Part shown: one piece after another, positions 24,110-35,120 of the stretch
Position numbering within the stretch: the first letter of the stretch is position 1
How the letters are laid out: every line of letters starts with the position of its first letter
From: Asparagopsis taxiformis
Lineage: Eukaryota > Rhodophyta > Florideophyceae > Bonnemaisoniales > Bonnemaisoniaceae
Reading direction: 5' to 3'
DNA length: 64,000 nucleotides
NCBI GenBank assembly: GCA_030407315.1
Contig: JALQPE010000049.1
Coordinates: 1 to 64,000, forward strand
Notes under the pieces: model-generated
Told to the model about the DNA's origin: nothing
Seen by the model: the letters and a program-made list of their open reading frames with translations, nothing else
Databases searched by the model: none
Translations under genes and position numbers: made by a program

Positions 24110-25553
24110 TGTGGAGTATGCGTCTGGTGGTTTGTAAAGCTTGCAGAACGGGATAGGGATGTGGGTGGCTCCATTTTATGAATACATGAATACAAATATT
24201 CAGGGTTGACGAAGCGGAAAGGCATACGCTCATACATGTATGAGTTTGCATAGTGGAGAAAATATTTACATCGAAATTTACATGGAAGAGATGGAGGTTT
24301 TAAGGATGAGGTATGAGAGGAAGAAAATTCTTCTGTGGTATGAGGATGTGTTCTGTGGGGGGTGGATGGAATCTTGGGATGGGATGGTACAGGGGGAAGT
24401 GGAAATGTACGGAGTGCGGGTTTAGATTGGAGTGTGATTCGGAGAGGAGTGCCGACAAGCATATTATGGGGATTGGGGAGACGCTGCGGGGTGTTGGGGT
24501 AGTGAGGGCGGAGGAGGTGTTTAGGTGGGACCGTAGGAGGGTGCGGTTGAAGGCCCCGAGAGGAGGGGGTTTTAGGAAAGTGAGGAGAAAGAGGTGGGAA
24601 GGGGGGTGGCGTCTGTTCTGGCTGTGGTGAGTGGGGATGTGATGGGGAAGAAGAGGGTTATTGTATTTGGGGAGGGAGGGGAGTGGGAGGATGGGTGCGA
24701 AGTGGGGGGTTGATATGTGTTTCAGAGCGGGGAGGTTTCTGGGGAGACGGCGGGGGAGCGGGAGCGTGGGCCGGTGGTGGTGGTGGTGGTGTATACGGTA
24801 TCGAAGATGCGGATGGCGTGGGGGCATGGAGCAGGTGAGGGAGGGAGGGGTGGAGCAGGTCGAAGAGTAAGCTGCAGGGGAAGTTTGTGGAGAGGGCGAA
24901 GGAGAGGGGTTGAAGGTAGAGGAGAGAGGGTATTGAAGAACAATACGTTGCAAAGGTGATGGGGGAGAGCATGGTCGAGGGGATAGGGGATGTTTTTCCC
25001 TATTCTGAGGTAGTATGAGGACTGGTTATAAGAAATCTGTACGGTAGAGCAGAAAAGTAGGTATGGAATGGAGGTGTGCACCGTGGAAGCGGGATAGGTA
25101 GCTGAAAATGCGTTCTAGAGTGGTATTGGGGGTGTTTGAGGTACAGTACGGGGAGGTGAGCACCAAATGGAAGGGGGTGTGAGCGAGAGGATGAAAAAAT
25201 TAAAGACGAAATTGGAGTCGACCGACAAGGAAAAATAGAGTGGTCGCCGTGATGGATGCGGACATCCATGTCGAGCAAGGCGGCAGAAATTTCTGGGGTC
25301 GAAATTTTTGAATTTCTGAACCGGCGCCCGTCCTAGGTTGACATAGACATGGCGGAAGTCCATCCCGAGGGGGACATCCGTGGTACTAGAAACAATGAAT
25401 GTCGTCCTAGTAATACTAGACGTACTAGACCGCATGGACGTCCGGATCTAGGCGGACATCCAAAAATACTGGAGAACATGGACGTCCGCCTAGTAATACT
25501 AGGTGTACTAGAGGTTGTGGACGTCCGCGTCCATTTCCGAGAACACAGACGGA
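24110..25553 (+). repeat. Left arm of pair D
   Basis: It is inverted relative to 54239-55690 with high similarity, including the G-rich stretch 24660-24840 (GTGGTGGTGGTGGTGGTG) and the CTAGTAATACTAG/GGACGTCC cluster at 25380-25553. The long Pro/His- or Gly/Trp-rich frames here come from G- and C-rich skew and are present in both arms; I do not call them genes. Confidence 0.8.
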
Positions 25554-26516
25554 TCCGGGTGGTTGGGTGCTGCGAGTTGTGGGCCGCTTGTTGGATGAGT
25601 CCTATGGGGCCTGATTGCTGTTGTGTAGCGCTGCACTAAATCGTCTTTGGTGTGGCAGCAAAGCGCTGATTTACGGTCTGTACGAAGAGCAATTGAAATT
25701 TATATCAACTGGCCGCATTCATGCAAAGAGTTGCATCTCGCAATCTTCTTCACGCCCCGTTCCTGCCCTGCGTTCAACTAAACCACCTTGACTCTCAACA
25801 CGTCACTCCAACATAAAACATTGCCACACAATCCACCAATCCCCCCATTCGCTTGGTGAATAACACAACATCTAACTCTTTCAAAAACATAACATACCCG
25901 CTAATCGCACTCTAAACTTGTAGTATACATATTCAGACGCTCCAGCGTCGTCGATCGACACAGACCACTCGAAACAAATTTCGCCGCTCGAGTTGAATAA
26001 ATGCCTAGCCGGCCTTGGAATGGACCTCTCCATGGATGAGGTCTCCGCCATGAACGATCTTGCCGTGCTTTCTGGCCGCCCCGGTGACGATATTGGCCCC
26101 GATGATTTCCGTGGCCTTTACAAACGTGTTTCAGACTTCAGGAAGACTAGTACCTTTATAGATATTAATGAAGAGCAGTGACTTTTTATGTATCTTACTG
26201 CGCTCTGTTCATTGCCCTGTCGCCTCAATATTGAGGTGTTTTGTACAAAAAACCGGACGCTAACTGCGCCGGATTAGTAGTAGGTATCATCTCTGCTCAT
26301 CGTTTCATGAATTTACTCGATAAATCTTGCCGAGGCTTTCGCCGCGCAAATGACCTTAGCAAAACCCTCTTCTTCTACTATATCTTCCACACCCTCCCTT
26401 TCTTCATCCCCACTACTTCTATTCCTTCCATTTTTCTGCCTTTCTTCACTCCCATTTTCCATATCCATATGTCGCCTCTTCCGGCCTTTTGGTGACTCCT
26501 GGTCTTGTTCAACAAT
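25554..26516. other. Mostly non-coding; one tiny frame
   Basis: A plus-strand frame near 25993-26181 reads MDLSMDEVSAMNDLAVLS from its first ATG (about 26023), some 53 codons, acidic and soluble-looking; it could be a gene fragment. The sequence after 26340 is T/C-rich. Nothing else is supported. Confidence 0.3.
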
Positions 26517-27367
26517 CTATTCCTGTTCATCCATACTGTCTCTCATATCTTTATCTACTACGTTGTTGCCATGCAAACACGATTCAGTCTCAATTGCCCC
26601 ATCGTTGTCACTCTTCCCCATCAACACTAACACATCTTCGTGCGGCACTACAACCGTATCTTTATTGCATGGATCATCACCTCCGTGAAGACCACCATTC
26701 TCGTGTTCTAATTCCTCATCGCCGCCTCCCCATTCTACATATACTTCTTCATCATTAGATCTTCTAGTTGCCCCAGTTTCATCACCAAGAACTTCATTAC
26801 CTTGTACGGTTCCTTCTCCTTGACAATCGACATCATCATCAACAATTGCAACATCTTCTTCATTCAAACTGTTTGCCTCCGGAACACGATCAGCATCAAC
26901 ACCATGTACATCTCTTGTTACCTTTCTTCTCTCAGGCAACACCTCCGCTTGAGCGAAACCGATTTCAACTACTCTCTCATTAATATCTGCGTTTCCATCA
27001 ACACTTGCAACGGCATTTTCTTTCATATATGCATGCTCCTCAACGCGCTCAGCATTCGATTCAACCCCATCAACGATCGTTGACAGCACTCGAGTGCTGC
27101 GTCTCCAGCCCCATCAACATCAGGTTCTACATGGTCTTCTACGGGCGCCTGATCGATATCTCCCATATTCGCAACGTCTTCCGACGGTTCTACATCATTA
27201 CCATTCCGGTTGACGACTACATGCCCATCTCTATTTCTTACTACTGTGTCGTCAAGATGAGAACGCGATTCCCCCTCCGTGAACGACGAGCGAAGGTACT
27301 TCATGCTGTTCGTCAGTTTCAGCGTTTCGCTGATGCTCTTGAATCTAGTCATGGCTCCCTGGTCCAC
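26517..27367 (-). CDS. Acidic low-complexity frames, uncertain gene
   Basis: Two overlapping minus-strand frames (27367-27023 and 27089-26517) encode very acidic sequence rich in Asp, Glu, Val and Asn (EDVAIVDDDVDCQGEG, EELEHENGGLHGGDD). They follow the ArgJ fragment on the same strand in alternating frames. They may be one acidic protein broken by a single-base step, joined to the captured ArgJ piece. No family recognised. Confidence 0.3.
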
Positions 27368-27414
27368 CGCTCAGTTCCTGTTGTTCCTCAGCTTCCTGAT
27401 CGGCATGCTCATAT

Positions 27415-27815
27415 TGCACAGTGGCTTCATCGAGTTGCGCAGCCTCTATGAGGACGTCCTCAACTGTACAGTTGCCCCTTCACCGTCCCGTGCGATACTT
27501 TTCGCCAAATAAATCAGTCTTCGTTAGCAAACCCTCCACTGCCTTAGCTTGTAGAGACAATTCTTCGTTTACATGCAATCCAGCGGCACCACTGGCCAGA
27601 GCACATATGAAGTCATTCGTTGACGTATCTCCATCAACTGTGATTGAATTGAAAGACGTTTCTACGGCTCTATTCAGCATACGTTGCCACAACGTCAGTT
27701 CAACATCAGCATCACAGGTGACAACGGCGAGCATCATTGCCATGTTGAGATGAATCATTCCGAATCCCTTACACATACCACCGACAGTAATCTTTGTGCC
27801 ATTCACGACATGCTC
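27415..27815 (-). pseudogene. argJ: Captured fragment of ArgJ (glutamate N-acetyltransferase)
   Basis: The minus strand encodes about 100 residues of the ornithine/glutamate N-acetyltransferase of arginine synthesis. Visible signatures: [20 protein letters not shown], a variant of the family's KGSGMI-PNMATML block whose Thr after MA is the self-cleavage site and autocatalytic nucleophile. Here that residue is Met, so the protein could not mature. Then [15 protein letters not shown], a near-perfect family signature, and ALASGAAG. After 27510 the reading steps into other frames ([15 protein letters not shown], then EDVLIEAAQLDEA) and is lost. About a quarter of the gene is present. The sequence style (DGDTSTND...ALASG) is plant/cyanobacterium-like, which is my main hint of an algal host. 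Confidence 0.8.
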
Positions 27816-28055
27816 CTATGCCACTTCTTTCAAATTCCTCTGCGGGGAATGATCTGCAGTAGTTGCAGGACTTCGGGTGACGGTAACAGACAATAAACTT
27901 GTGCGGGAGGACGGGTTTTCAGGACAAGCTGTCGGAACTGTAATTAATCTGTTTTCTTACAGCAAAGTCATCGTTAAGGCGGGTTTGGTTTCTCAGGACA
28001 ACCTGTCGGAACTGCTGTTCAGTTTTTTTACAGCAAAGACAGTTTAGCCAGATTG

Positions 28056-28143
28056 CTTACAGCAAAGTCATCTTAACGATGACTTTGCTGTAAGAAAACA
28101 AAACATTACAGCAAAGTCATCGTAACGATGACTTTGCTGTAAG
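28056..28143. repeat. Two 39-nt palindromes (first of ten)
   Basis: Two hairpins with arms CTTACAGCAAAGTCATCGT around a single central base lie 10 bp apart (28056-28094 and 28105-28143). Each has one arm mismatch. Eight more copies occur at 29826, 29936, 30076, 30863, 32094, 32207, 32347 and 32461. Confidence 0.95.
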
Positions 28144-28199
28144 AAACCATGGTAAACCAACTTCTCTGTAAGCATCTGAGGGGGACTGATGTTTCTCAC

Positions 28200-28930
28200 T
28201 CGGGAAGAAGAAGGAGACGATTTCGGACCCCGCGAAAAAGGCTGCAAAGTGGTCTGGAAGGGTTGGGGTGGTTCTAGGGAGTACTAAAACGTGTTTTAAT
28301 TGTACTAGGAGCTTCTGACTTGCGTGGAAGGGCTGGTAGAATTCATCGATTTTTGGCCATCAGATTTTCACAACTGGAGATGTGATGGCCAAAATTGAAC
28401 TTTGTCCGAATGATGTGGAAGTGGTCTGTAAGGGTTGGAGTGGCTCTAGGGAGTACGGAAAATTGTTCTATGCGTTCGTAAAGCTGCTGGATTATGCGTT
28501 AGGGCTGACAGAATGCATCGATTTCTGACCATCAGACTCTCACAACTGGAGATATGATGGCCAAAATTGAACTTTGTGGGAACGATGTGGAATTGGTCTG
28601 GAAGGGATGGAGCGGCTCTGGGGAGTGCGGAAAAGTGTTCTATGCGTTCGCAATGCTTCCGGCTTGCGCGTTAGGGCTGACAGAAAGCATCGATTTTTGG
28701 CAACCAGATTCCCACAACTGGAGATGTGATGGCCAAAATTGAACTTTTTCGGAACGATGTGGAAGTGGTCTAGAAGGGATGGAGTGGCTCTAGGGAGCAC
28801 TGAGACATGGTCTTATTGTACTCAAAGCTTCTGGCTTGCGTGGTAGGGATGCCAGAATGTATCAATTTTTGGTCACCAGATTCTCACAACTGGAGATGTG
28901 ATGGCCAAAATTGAAATTTGTCGGAACGAT
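28200..28930. repeat. 172-bp tandem repeat, four copies
   Basis: The word CACAACTGGAGATGTGATGG recurs at 28369, 28541, 28713 and 28885, exactly 172 bp apart. Each unit also carries TCGATTTTTGGCCATCAGA and GGTCTGGAAGGGATGGAG or close variants. A single related unit lies at about 31230-31410. No coding potential. Confidence 0.95.
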
Positions 28931-31900
28931 GTGCAAGTGGTCTGGATGCCTTCAAGTAGCCTGGAAGCGTACTCTGGGAAAGCTTTCGGACCTTGAAGAG
29001 GCTCAACTGCACAATTCTGATATTGAAATGAAACATTCGTATAGTCCATTTTTTCTTGGACTGCTGGAGTCGATTGCCGTAGCCTATAGAGGAGCAATGT
29101 AGTTATGTACTGGAGCTAGAATCATTCCTCAACAACCCATCTCTCAAGTCTCTATTCCTCCTTTATCATCCCAATCTCCCTTCCTGTGACACACCGTGCC
29201 TCTGGTGTCACTTCACACGCCCCTCTTGTGAATTAAATACCTGTCTTCCACTGCCATAGTCTACTCATACCACTGCCTTCATTTCACTCCATGCCTACCC
29301 TCCTATCCTAGCCTAACCTGCTTCATAATCATCGATGTAAAGTGAATATCTAGATTCCTACCTACTTGAAAGTAGGGTGTATTATAACGGTAAACGGACA
29401 GTTTTGTATAGTCAATGTGCTACACAGTACCAGGAGTAGATTTTGCGCATCGATAATCTATGCTTGATATTGGAGAGAACAGCCTCTTGTAGCCTCGGAA
29501 AATGTGCAGGCAGTACCTTTCCAGAGGTCCTAGAGGTGTTCACACCAACTCTAGTCCATTTCAACGAGTTTGAATTTCGACCGCCAGAATCTCTGTCATG
29601 AGAAAATCGTGGTTGAAATTTTGCGTGCTCCTCTCGCAATACTGAACTTTTTAGTTACCTCAGACCGGGTGAACAAGACACAGATTGCTCTTGAAAGCCG
29701 CCCGAAGCCGTCGAAACCATCCTTCCACAATGTTCCCGACTTCACAATTCCTATCTCACCCTTCCCAAGGTGAGGGAGGGACAAAGCTCCCAGCCGCTTA
29801 CAGCTGAGGCAATTCACTAGGGATGCTTACAGCAAAGTCATCGTTACGATGACTTTGCTGTAAGAAAAGAAAACATTACAGTGGGCGAAGGATTTTACCG
29901 GGTAAAAAATCGTGGCTACTGTAATGACACGTTTACTTACAGCAAAGTCATCGTTACGATGACTTTGCTGTAAGAAAAGGAAACATTACAGTGGGCGAAG
30001 AATTTTTACCGGGTAAAAAATCACCAAGAATTTTTTTACCGGGTAAAAAATCGTGCCGGCTGTAATGTTTCCTTTCTTACAGAAAAGTCATCGTAACGAT
30101 GACTTTGCTGTAAGCATCCCTGGTAAACTGCCTCAGCTGTAAGCGGTCTGGCCTCACCCTCTCTCTCATGTCTCTTGTCCTCCTTCATCCCAGCCTATCC
30201 CAACCTTCCTTCCTGTGTCGACTCTGGTGTCACTCCAGCCGACCCTTCGGTGAGTGCAATCCTTGTCTACCACCGCCATTATCTACTCATACTACCCCCT
30301 TCATGTTGCTGCATACCTACCCTCCCATCCTTCCTGATTTTCCTACAATCCTAGGCTAGCCTACTTACCAACTATGTTGGTATTGAAGGCAGCTAGATTC
30401 CTAGTAACTCAAATCTATAGTCTGCTAAAAAGGGCGATTTGGTGTGGTCACTGTGCCACACGGCACCAGGAATAGAATCTGGCCACGGATACTCTATGCT
30501 TGATCTCAGAGAGAACAGCTGCGCCAATGCTCCGAAAACGTGCTGTCAGTACCTTTCCAGACGTCGTGGAGGTGCTCATGCCAGCTCTAGTTCATTTTAG
30601 GGAGGTTGAGTTTCGACAATCAGAATTTCACTCTTGAGGAAATTGTGTTTGAAATTTTGTGCACTCCTCCCGCCGTACCAGGCAGGGCACCCAGCCCAGA
30701 CTGGGTTAGCACGACGCAGAGTGCTCCCCAACACCGCTAACAGCCGTCCAAACCATCCCTCTGCCATGTTTTACGGCTTCACAATTCCTTGCTCACCCTT
30801 CCCAAGGTGAGGGAGGGACCAAGCTCCCAGCCGCTTACAGCTGAGGCAGTTTACCAGGGATGCTTACAGAAAAGTCATCGTAACGATGACTTTTCTGTAA
30901 GCATCCCTGGTAAACTGCTCCGTCTGTAAGCCGTTGGTCTCAACCCTCGATCTCATGTCTGTTGTCCTCCTTCATCATGTCCACCTCCCTTCCTGCTAAG
31001 CATCACTTCTCTAGTGTCACTCTACCAGTCCTTTTCGTGCATGAAATACTTTTCTACCACTGCCATAGTCTACACATACTATTGCCTCTATACTTCTGCA
31101 TGCCTACGCTTCCATCTTTCTCTCCCGTGCTAGGCTTAGAGAATATCCTACTTCCTGAAGATCATTGTACAGTGAGGCAGTAAAATCACTGTCTCACCGT
31201 ACTGTCTGAGGCCCCCTTTTCAACACCGTAGTGTATAAGGGCTGGAGTGGCTCTGGGGAGTACAGAAAGGTGTTTTATCTGTCCGTAAAGCTTCTGGCTT
31301 GCGCATTAGGGCTGGCAGAATGCATCGATTTTTGGTCATCAGATTCTCACAACTGCAGATGTGATGAATTTCGGCCATGGCCAAAATTCAACTTTGTCGG
31401 AACGACGTAGATTTGGACTGGATGCCTCCAAGTGCATTTACTTGAAAGTGTACTTAGTCCAAAAAATTGTCCAGAGTACGCTCCCAGGCGATGGCCTGGA
31501 AGTGTACTCTGGACAAGTTTTTGGACCTGGAAGAGGTTGAATTGCACAATGCTTGTGTTGAAATGAAACATTTATATGGCCCATTCTTTACTTGGACAGC
31601 TGAAATCCTATCTACTCGAGAGTAAAGTATATAAAAACTGGAAACAGACGGTTTTGTATAGTCAATGTGCCACACGGCACCAAGAGTAGATTTTGCCCTC
31701 CGATAATCTATGGTTGATTTCAGAGAGGATAACCGCGTGCAGTCACAGGACATGTGTTACCAGATCCTTCCCAGAGGTCCTGGAGGTGTTCACACCAACT
31801 CCAGCCCACTTTAACGAGTTTGAATTTCGAAAGTCAGAATCTCTGTCGTGAGAAAATTGAACCATTTCCGACCACGTGGTAGAAATTTCGTACACTCCTC

Positions 31901-32600
31901 CAACCATACTAGACACAACACCCAGCTCAAACCGGGTGTAAACAACACAATGTGTTACCTAATGCCGCCTACAGCCGTCCATACCATTCCTATACCCTGT
32001 TTCCTGACTTCATAATTCCTTCCTCACCCTTCTCTAGGTCGGAAAAGGACGGAAGTCCCTGCCGCTTACAGCGGAAGCAATTTACCAGGGATGCTTACAG
32101 CAAAGTCATCGTTACGATGACTTTGCTGTAAGAAAATAAATCATTACAGCAGCCATGATTTTTTACCCGGTAAAAAAATTCTTGGCCACTGTAATTGAAA
32201 CGTTTCCTTACAGCAAAGTCATCGTAACGATGACTTTGCTGTAAGAAAATAAATCATTACAGCAGCCACGATTTTTCACCCGGTAAAAATTCTTGCTGAT
32301 TTTTTACCCGGTAAAATTTTTTTGGCCACTGCAATGGAAACGTTTCCTTACAGCAAAGTCATCGTTACGATGACTTTGCTGTAAGAAAATAAATCATTAC
32401 AGCTGCCATGATTTTTTTACCCGGAAAAAAAATTCTTGGCCACTGTAATGGAAACGCTTTCTTACAGCAAAGTCATCGTAACGATGACTTTGCTGTAAGA
32501 ATCCCCGGTAAACGGCTTCCGCTGTAAGGGGCTGAGAGTTCCGTCCCCCTCCCACCTAGGGAAGGGTGAGCAAGGAACTGGGAAGTCAGGAACATGGCTC
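28930..32600. repeat. Long tandem units, each ending in a palindrome cluster
   Basis: Units of about 0.8-1.3 kb repeat in direct order (about 28930-30160, 30160-30940, 30940-32600 with an interruption near 31230). Each begins with a T/C-rich part, passes CCAGAGGTCCTGGAGGTGTT, and ends with GCCGCTTACAG...CAGGGATGCTTACAG hairpins. The third unit contains a stretch at 31172-31233 that is repeated at 37378-37433. No protein family was recognised. Confidence 0.75.
30846..30918. repeat. Perfect 73-bp palindrome with compensated change
   Basis: Arms of 36 bases surround one central A. Both arms carry AAAAG/CTTTT where the other family members have CAAAG/CTTTG, so the change is matched in both arms. 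The copy at 30076 has the change in one arm only. Confidence 0.95.
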
Positions 32601-32947
32601 AGCAAAACGTTTGTACGGCTGTGAGTGGCTTCCAGGAGCATTCTGTGTCATGTGTTATCTCAGCAACGTCTCTTATAGTCGAATCTCACGGGTTGTCAAG
32701 GTCTAAAACTGGTCTCCCCTACGGTCTAGCTAGTGAAATCATGTAAAGTTGTAGACTAATACAAAAAAGTAGCAATCAATAGGCTTACTAGCACTAAACT
32801 ATGACATGAAGGTCAGATGTATAGATGAAAATAGAAAGGTGGGCTAAGCGAATAATGTTGAGATGAGAAAGACAGAACTTCATAGCAGGGAACAATAGCA
32901 TAGGTTTTAATACTTCTCGTATGCTATCTATTGCTCCTGTCATACTT
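32601..32947. other. No gene seen
   Basis: AT-rich sequence between the palindrome cluster and the dioxygenase pseudogene. It contains one short inverted repeat (ATAGCATAGG...CTATCTATTG, 32898-32930). It may hold the 3' flank of the minus-strand gene. Confidence 0.4.
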
Positions 32948-35120
32948 TTAATATTCGACGGTGTGGATGTGGTTCGTGAGGACGTCCTTCTTCGTCTTCA
33001 AGTAGATGTGGCCGCGCGTGGGCAGACCATAGACTAAATTCTGCTCCCACAGGAAGATCTCCTCACCTGAAGCCGACCCCGTAATGGTAAAGGTCACCGC
33101 GATCAACTAAGACGGAATAGGGTGGCACATAGAAGTGGTTAACGGGAACCTTCCACATGTCGGCGTCCGTATGGACCAGGCATACATGACTATAAGGTGC
33201 AGCTACTATAAAGAACCCATCGGCTCCGCTCGACATCATGAAATAGGATGGGGATTGGGTAGGTCCGACTCCTCAAAATTGGGATACTCAGAAGTCCGTG
33301 TGCCCATCCTGGTCCGCAGCCCCATCTGTTTTAAGAAGCAGCCGTAATCCTGTCTTCGGGAAAAAGACAGGATCCTCACCCTCCATTCCCAACTTCAAGA
33401 AATCCGCACAAACACCAAGAGCAAGCTCTGCCACCAACTTGTTCCTGTACATATCCAAATTCCCCTCCTCCAGCTTGTCGCACAATTCACACCGCGGCAG
33501 GGGGAGTCGCCCACGACCACCATCTATGCGGTCCTTCGCAGCACCCACGTTGTGGATGAAATGCCACGGCGAAGGATCAAAACCGGGCTTGGCGAAATCT
33601 GGCGGCTCGTCCTGTGGTTTCCTGTCTTCATAATCAGAATCAGACTGCTGGGAGGGTTTCTGTGGCTTTTCAACCTCCTCAACCAGCGGGAACTGCCGAG
33701 AAAAGTGACTGAAGAGGTCATGCGTCGCACTACCAGCCGTGGACGACTGCAAGAGGCCTTCCACAACAACCACCCCCATGTTGTCCAGCAACGCCGCTTC
33801 ACCGCAAAGTACTATTCCACCACCGAGTCCTCAGCACCTGGCGATGCAGCTGCCAGGAATGCTGCCGCCTTTATTTCCGCCCGCACCGTCTCTACCGTCG
33901 TAATTTCCATGTAGTACTCCATCGGGCTACCAGACGCAATTGCGCTGGGGAGAACGGCGGCCACATTCTCATAGACGATACTGTCGGGAATGGGATTCTC
34001 ATGGGCGTCGTCGAACTGGAGAATCGGCTCCCGAGAACGTCCTCTGGAAGCCGACTTGGATTTCTTTGACGACGACTTTGATGAAGTCTCACTGAGCTTC
34101 CTCTTTTAAGTAGAGGGCTCGGGCGTCGCAGAAGCGGTTTCCCAGTTGCGCTTCCCGAGGATGGAGCTTTTACCCGCATCCTTGGGTGCGCTCTCCAGCT
34201 CGACGACCTGAACAGGGCTCGCACCACCCGCCGTCGCTGTTCCACCACGACCGGAACGACTCTCTTTCAGGCAGGTACTCCTTTTGGGCATCACTTTCCC
34301 AGAAGTTTCCACTCCGGACGATGCAGACACGACAGGGGTAGTGGCAGAAACAGAGGCAGCCTCGGAATAGCTGGAAGAATCTAATTGAGGTGGTACTACC
34401 TCAATTGGATTCTTCAAAGGCAAAGGAATGGAGGATGAAGGGATGGTCAGGGAAATGGAAATGGAAGGGGAAGGGATGGCGGAATCATGACCACATGTGA
34501 CTGGGAGCGCAGCATGTGGGATGTGTGGGTCCACCACGTAAAATTGTTTCCGCATTTACATGTCGCGGTAGCCAGTTACGCGCAGGAGCATTTTCCTGGC
34601 GTCCTTTCAAAACACAGACTTTCGTTTGGGAAAGATGTTCTCAAACTTGGAGCCATTGGGAGGGCCTTCCTTGGGATGTAAGTCCGCTCAGAACCCCTTC
34701 TTGGGCACCATCGGCGCAAAAACTTCGACAACGCGTGAGTGAATTTCGAAGCTCTTGCTCGGGTCACCCACGCTGGGAATGGAGCCATCCAGCACCCTCA
34801 ACACATCCGAAACGTTCCAATACTCGGCCACCTCCTTCACGTACCCGAAGATTTCCAACAAACCAGCAATCTATTCCTGCCCAATGGTACCAACCGAGTT
34901 CGGTTTCAGCCCGGCCCACCAACGGCTACAAGTGTAGTACGCCGTCATCTCGAGGTTGACACAATTTTGGACGTCCGGAGCACCCCTAAACGATCCGTTG
35001 AACAACAATTTCACCGTACACCCAGCCAGATTCTCCGTCGAAGAGAACTGCACGAACTCTGGCCTGTTCGGAATAGTTTTCTGCAGCCAAATCAGTTTTC
35101 AAGAATTGCTCCATCGTTGC
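32948..35120 (-). pseudogene. Decayed 2-oxoglutarate/Fe(II) dioxygenase gene
   Basis: A large minus-strand coding region is broken by all three stop codons and several frame steps. From the start: a folded-domain-like part (WAGLKPNSVGTIGQE, VAEYWNVSDVLRVLDGSIP, about 35060-34740); a Ser/Lys-rich linker; then the catalytic region. The catalytic region shows KTDGAADQDGHTDF (iron-binding H-x-D, about 33290), two TGA codons, SPSYFMMSSGADGFFIV, VPPYSVLVDRGDLYHYGVG (distal His, about 33100) and RGHIYLK (2OG-binding Arg position). The order and spacing match the intact dioxygenase at 56619-60574 (QVPHNDF, GYFVIANGDD, VPPRSVFIGHGHVQHAG, TRYHTYF), so the two are relatives. A TAA near 34107, a TAG near 33813, the TGA pair near 33285 and a +1 step near 33085 make this copy inactive as read. 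Confidence 0.75.

Larger units (their letters stand above)
16845..24110. mobile_element. Second foldback-like unit (pair C)
   Basis: Left arm 16845-19011 and right arm 21632-24110 are inverted copies. Inner ends stop in CACCGGACGTC (19011) and GACGTCCGGTG (21632); outer ends share GACGACGCGG and the TATACAACAAA motif. The arms are built from modules of about 500 bp with the palindromic core CTCAAAAACATG. They differ by an extra segment on the left (about 17860-18170) and a 500-bp tandem duplication and microsatellite expansion on the right. The 2.6-kb centre has no transposase. The outer module also flanks the far end of the 31-kb element at 55690-56440. Confidence 0.7.

Noticed and set aside
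24300..24970. Large Pro/His- or Gly/Trp-rich frames in both arms of pair D
   Set aside because: They follow strand skew in G- or C-rich sequence, show no domain, and exist on both strands at once.
28056..32500. CRISPR-like array of repeated hairpins
   Set aside because: Spacing is irregular (from 10 bp to over 1 kb), spacers are themselves repeated, no cas-like gene is present, and the DNA is eukaryotic.
32948..34555. Altered genetic code (TGA read as an amino acid) to rescue the dioxygenase
   Set aside because: The frame is broken by TAA and TAG as well as TGA, plus frame steps; long intact genes in the window end normally. Decay is simpler.
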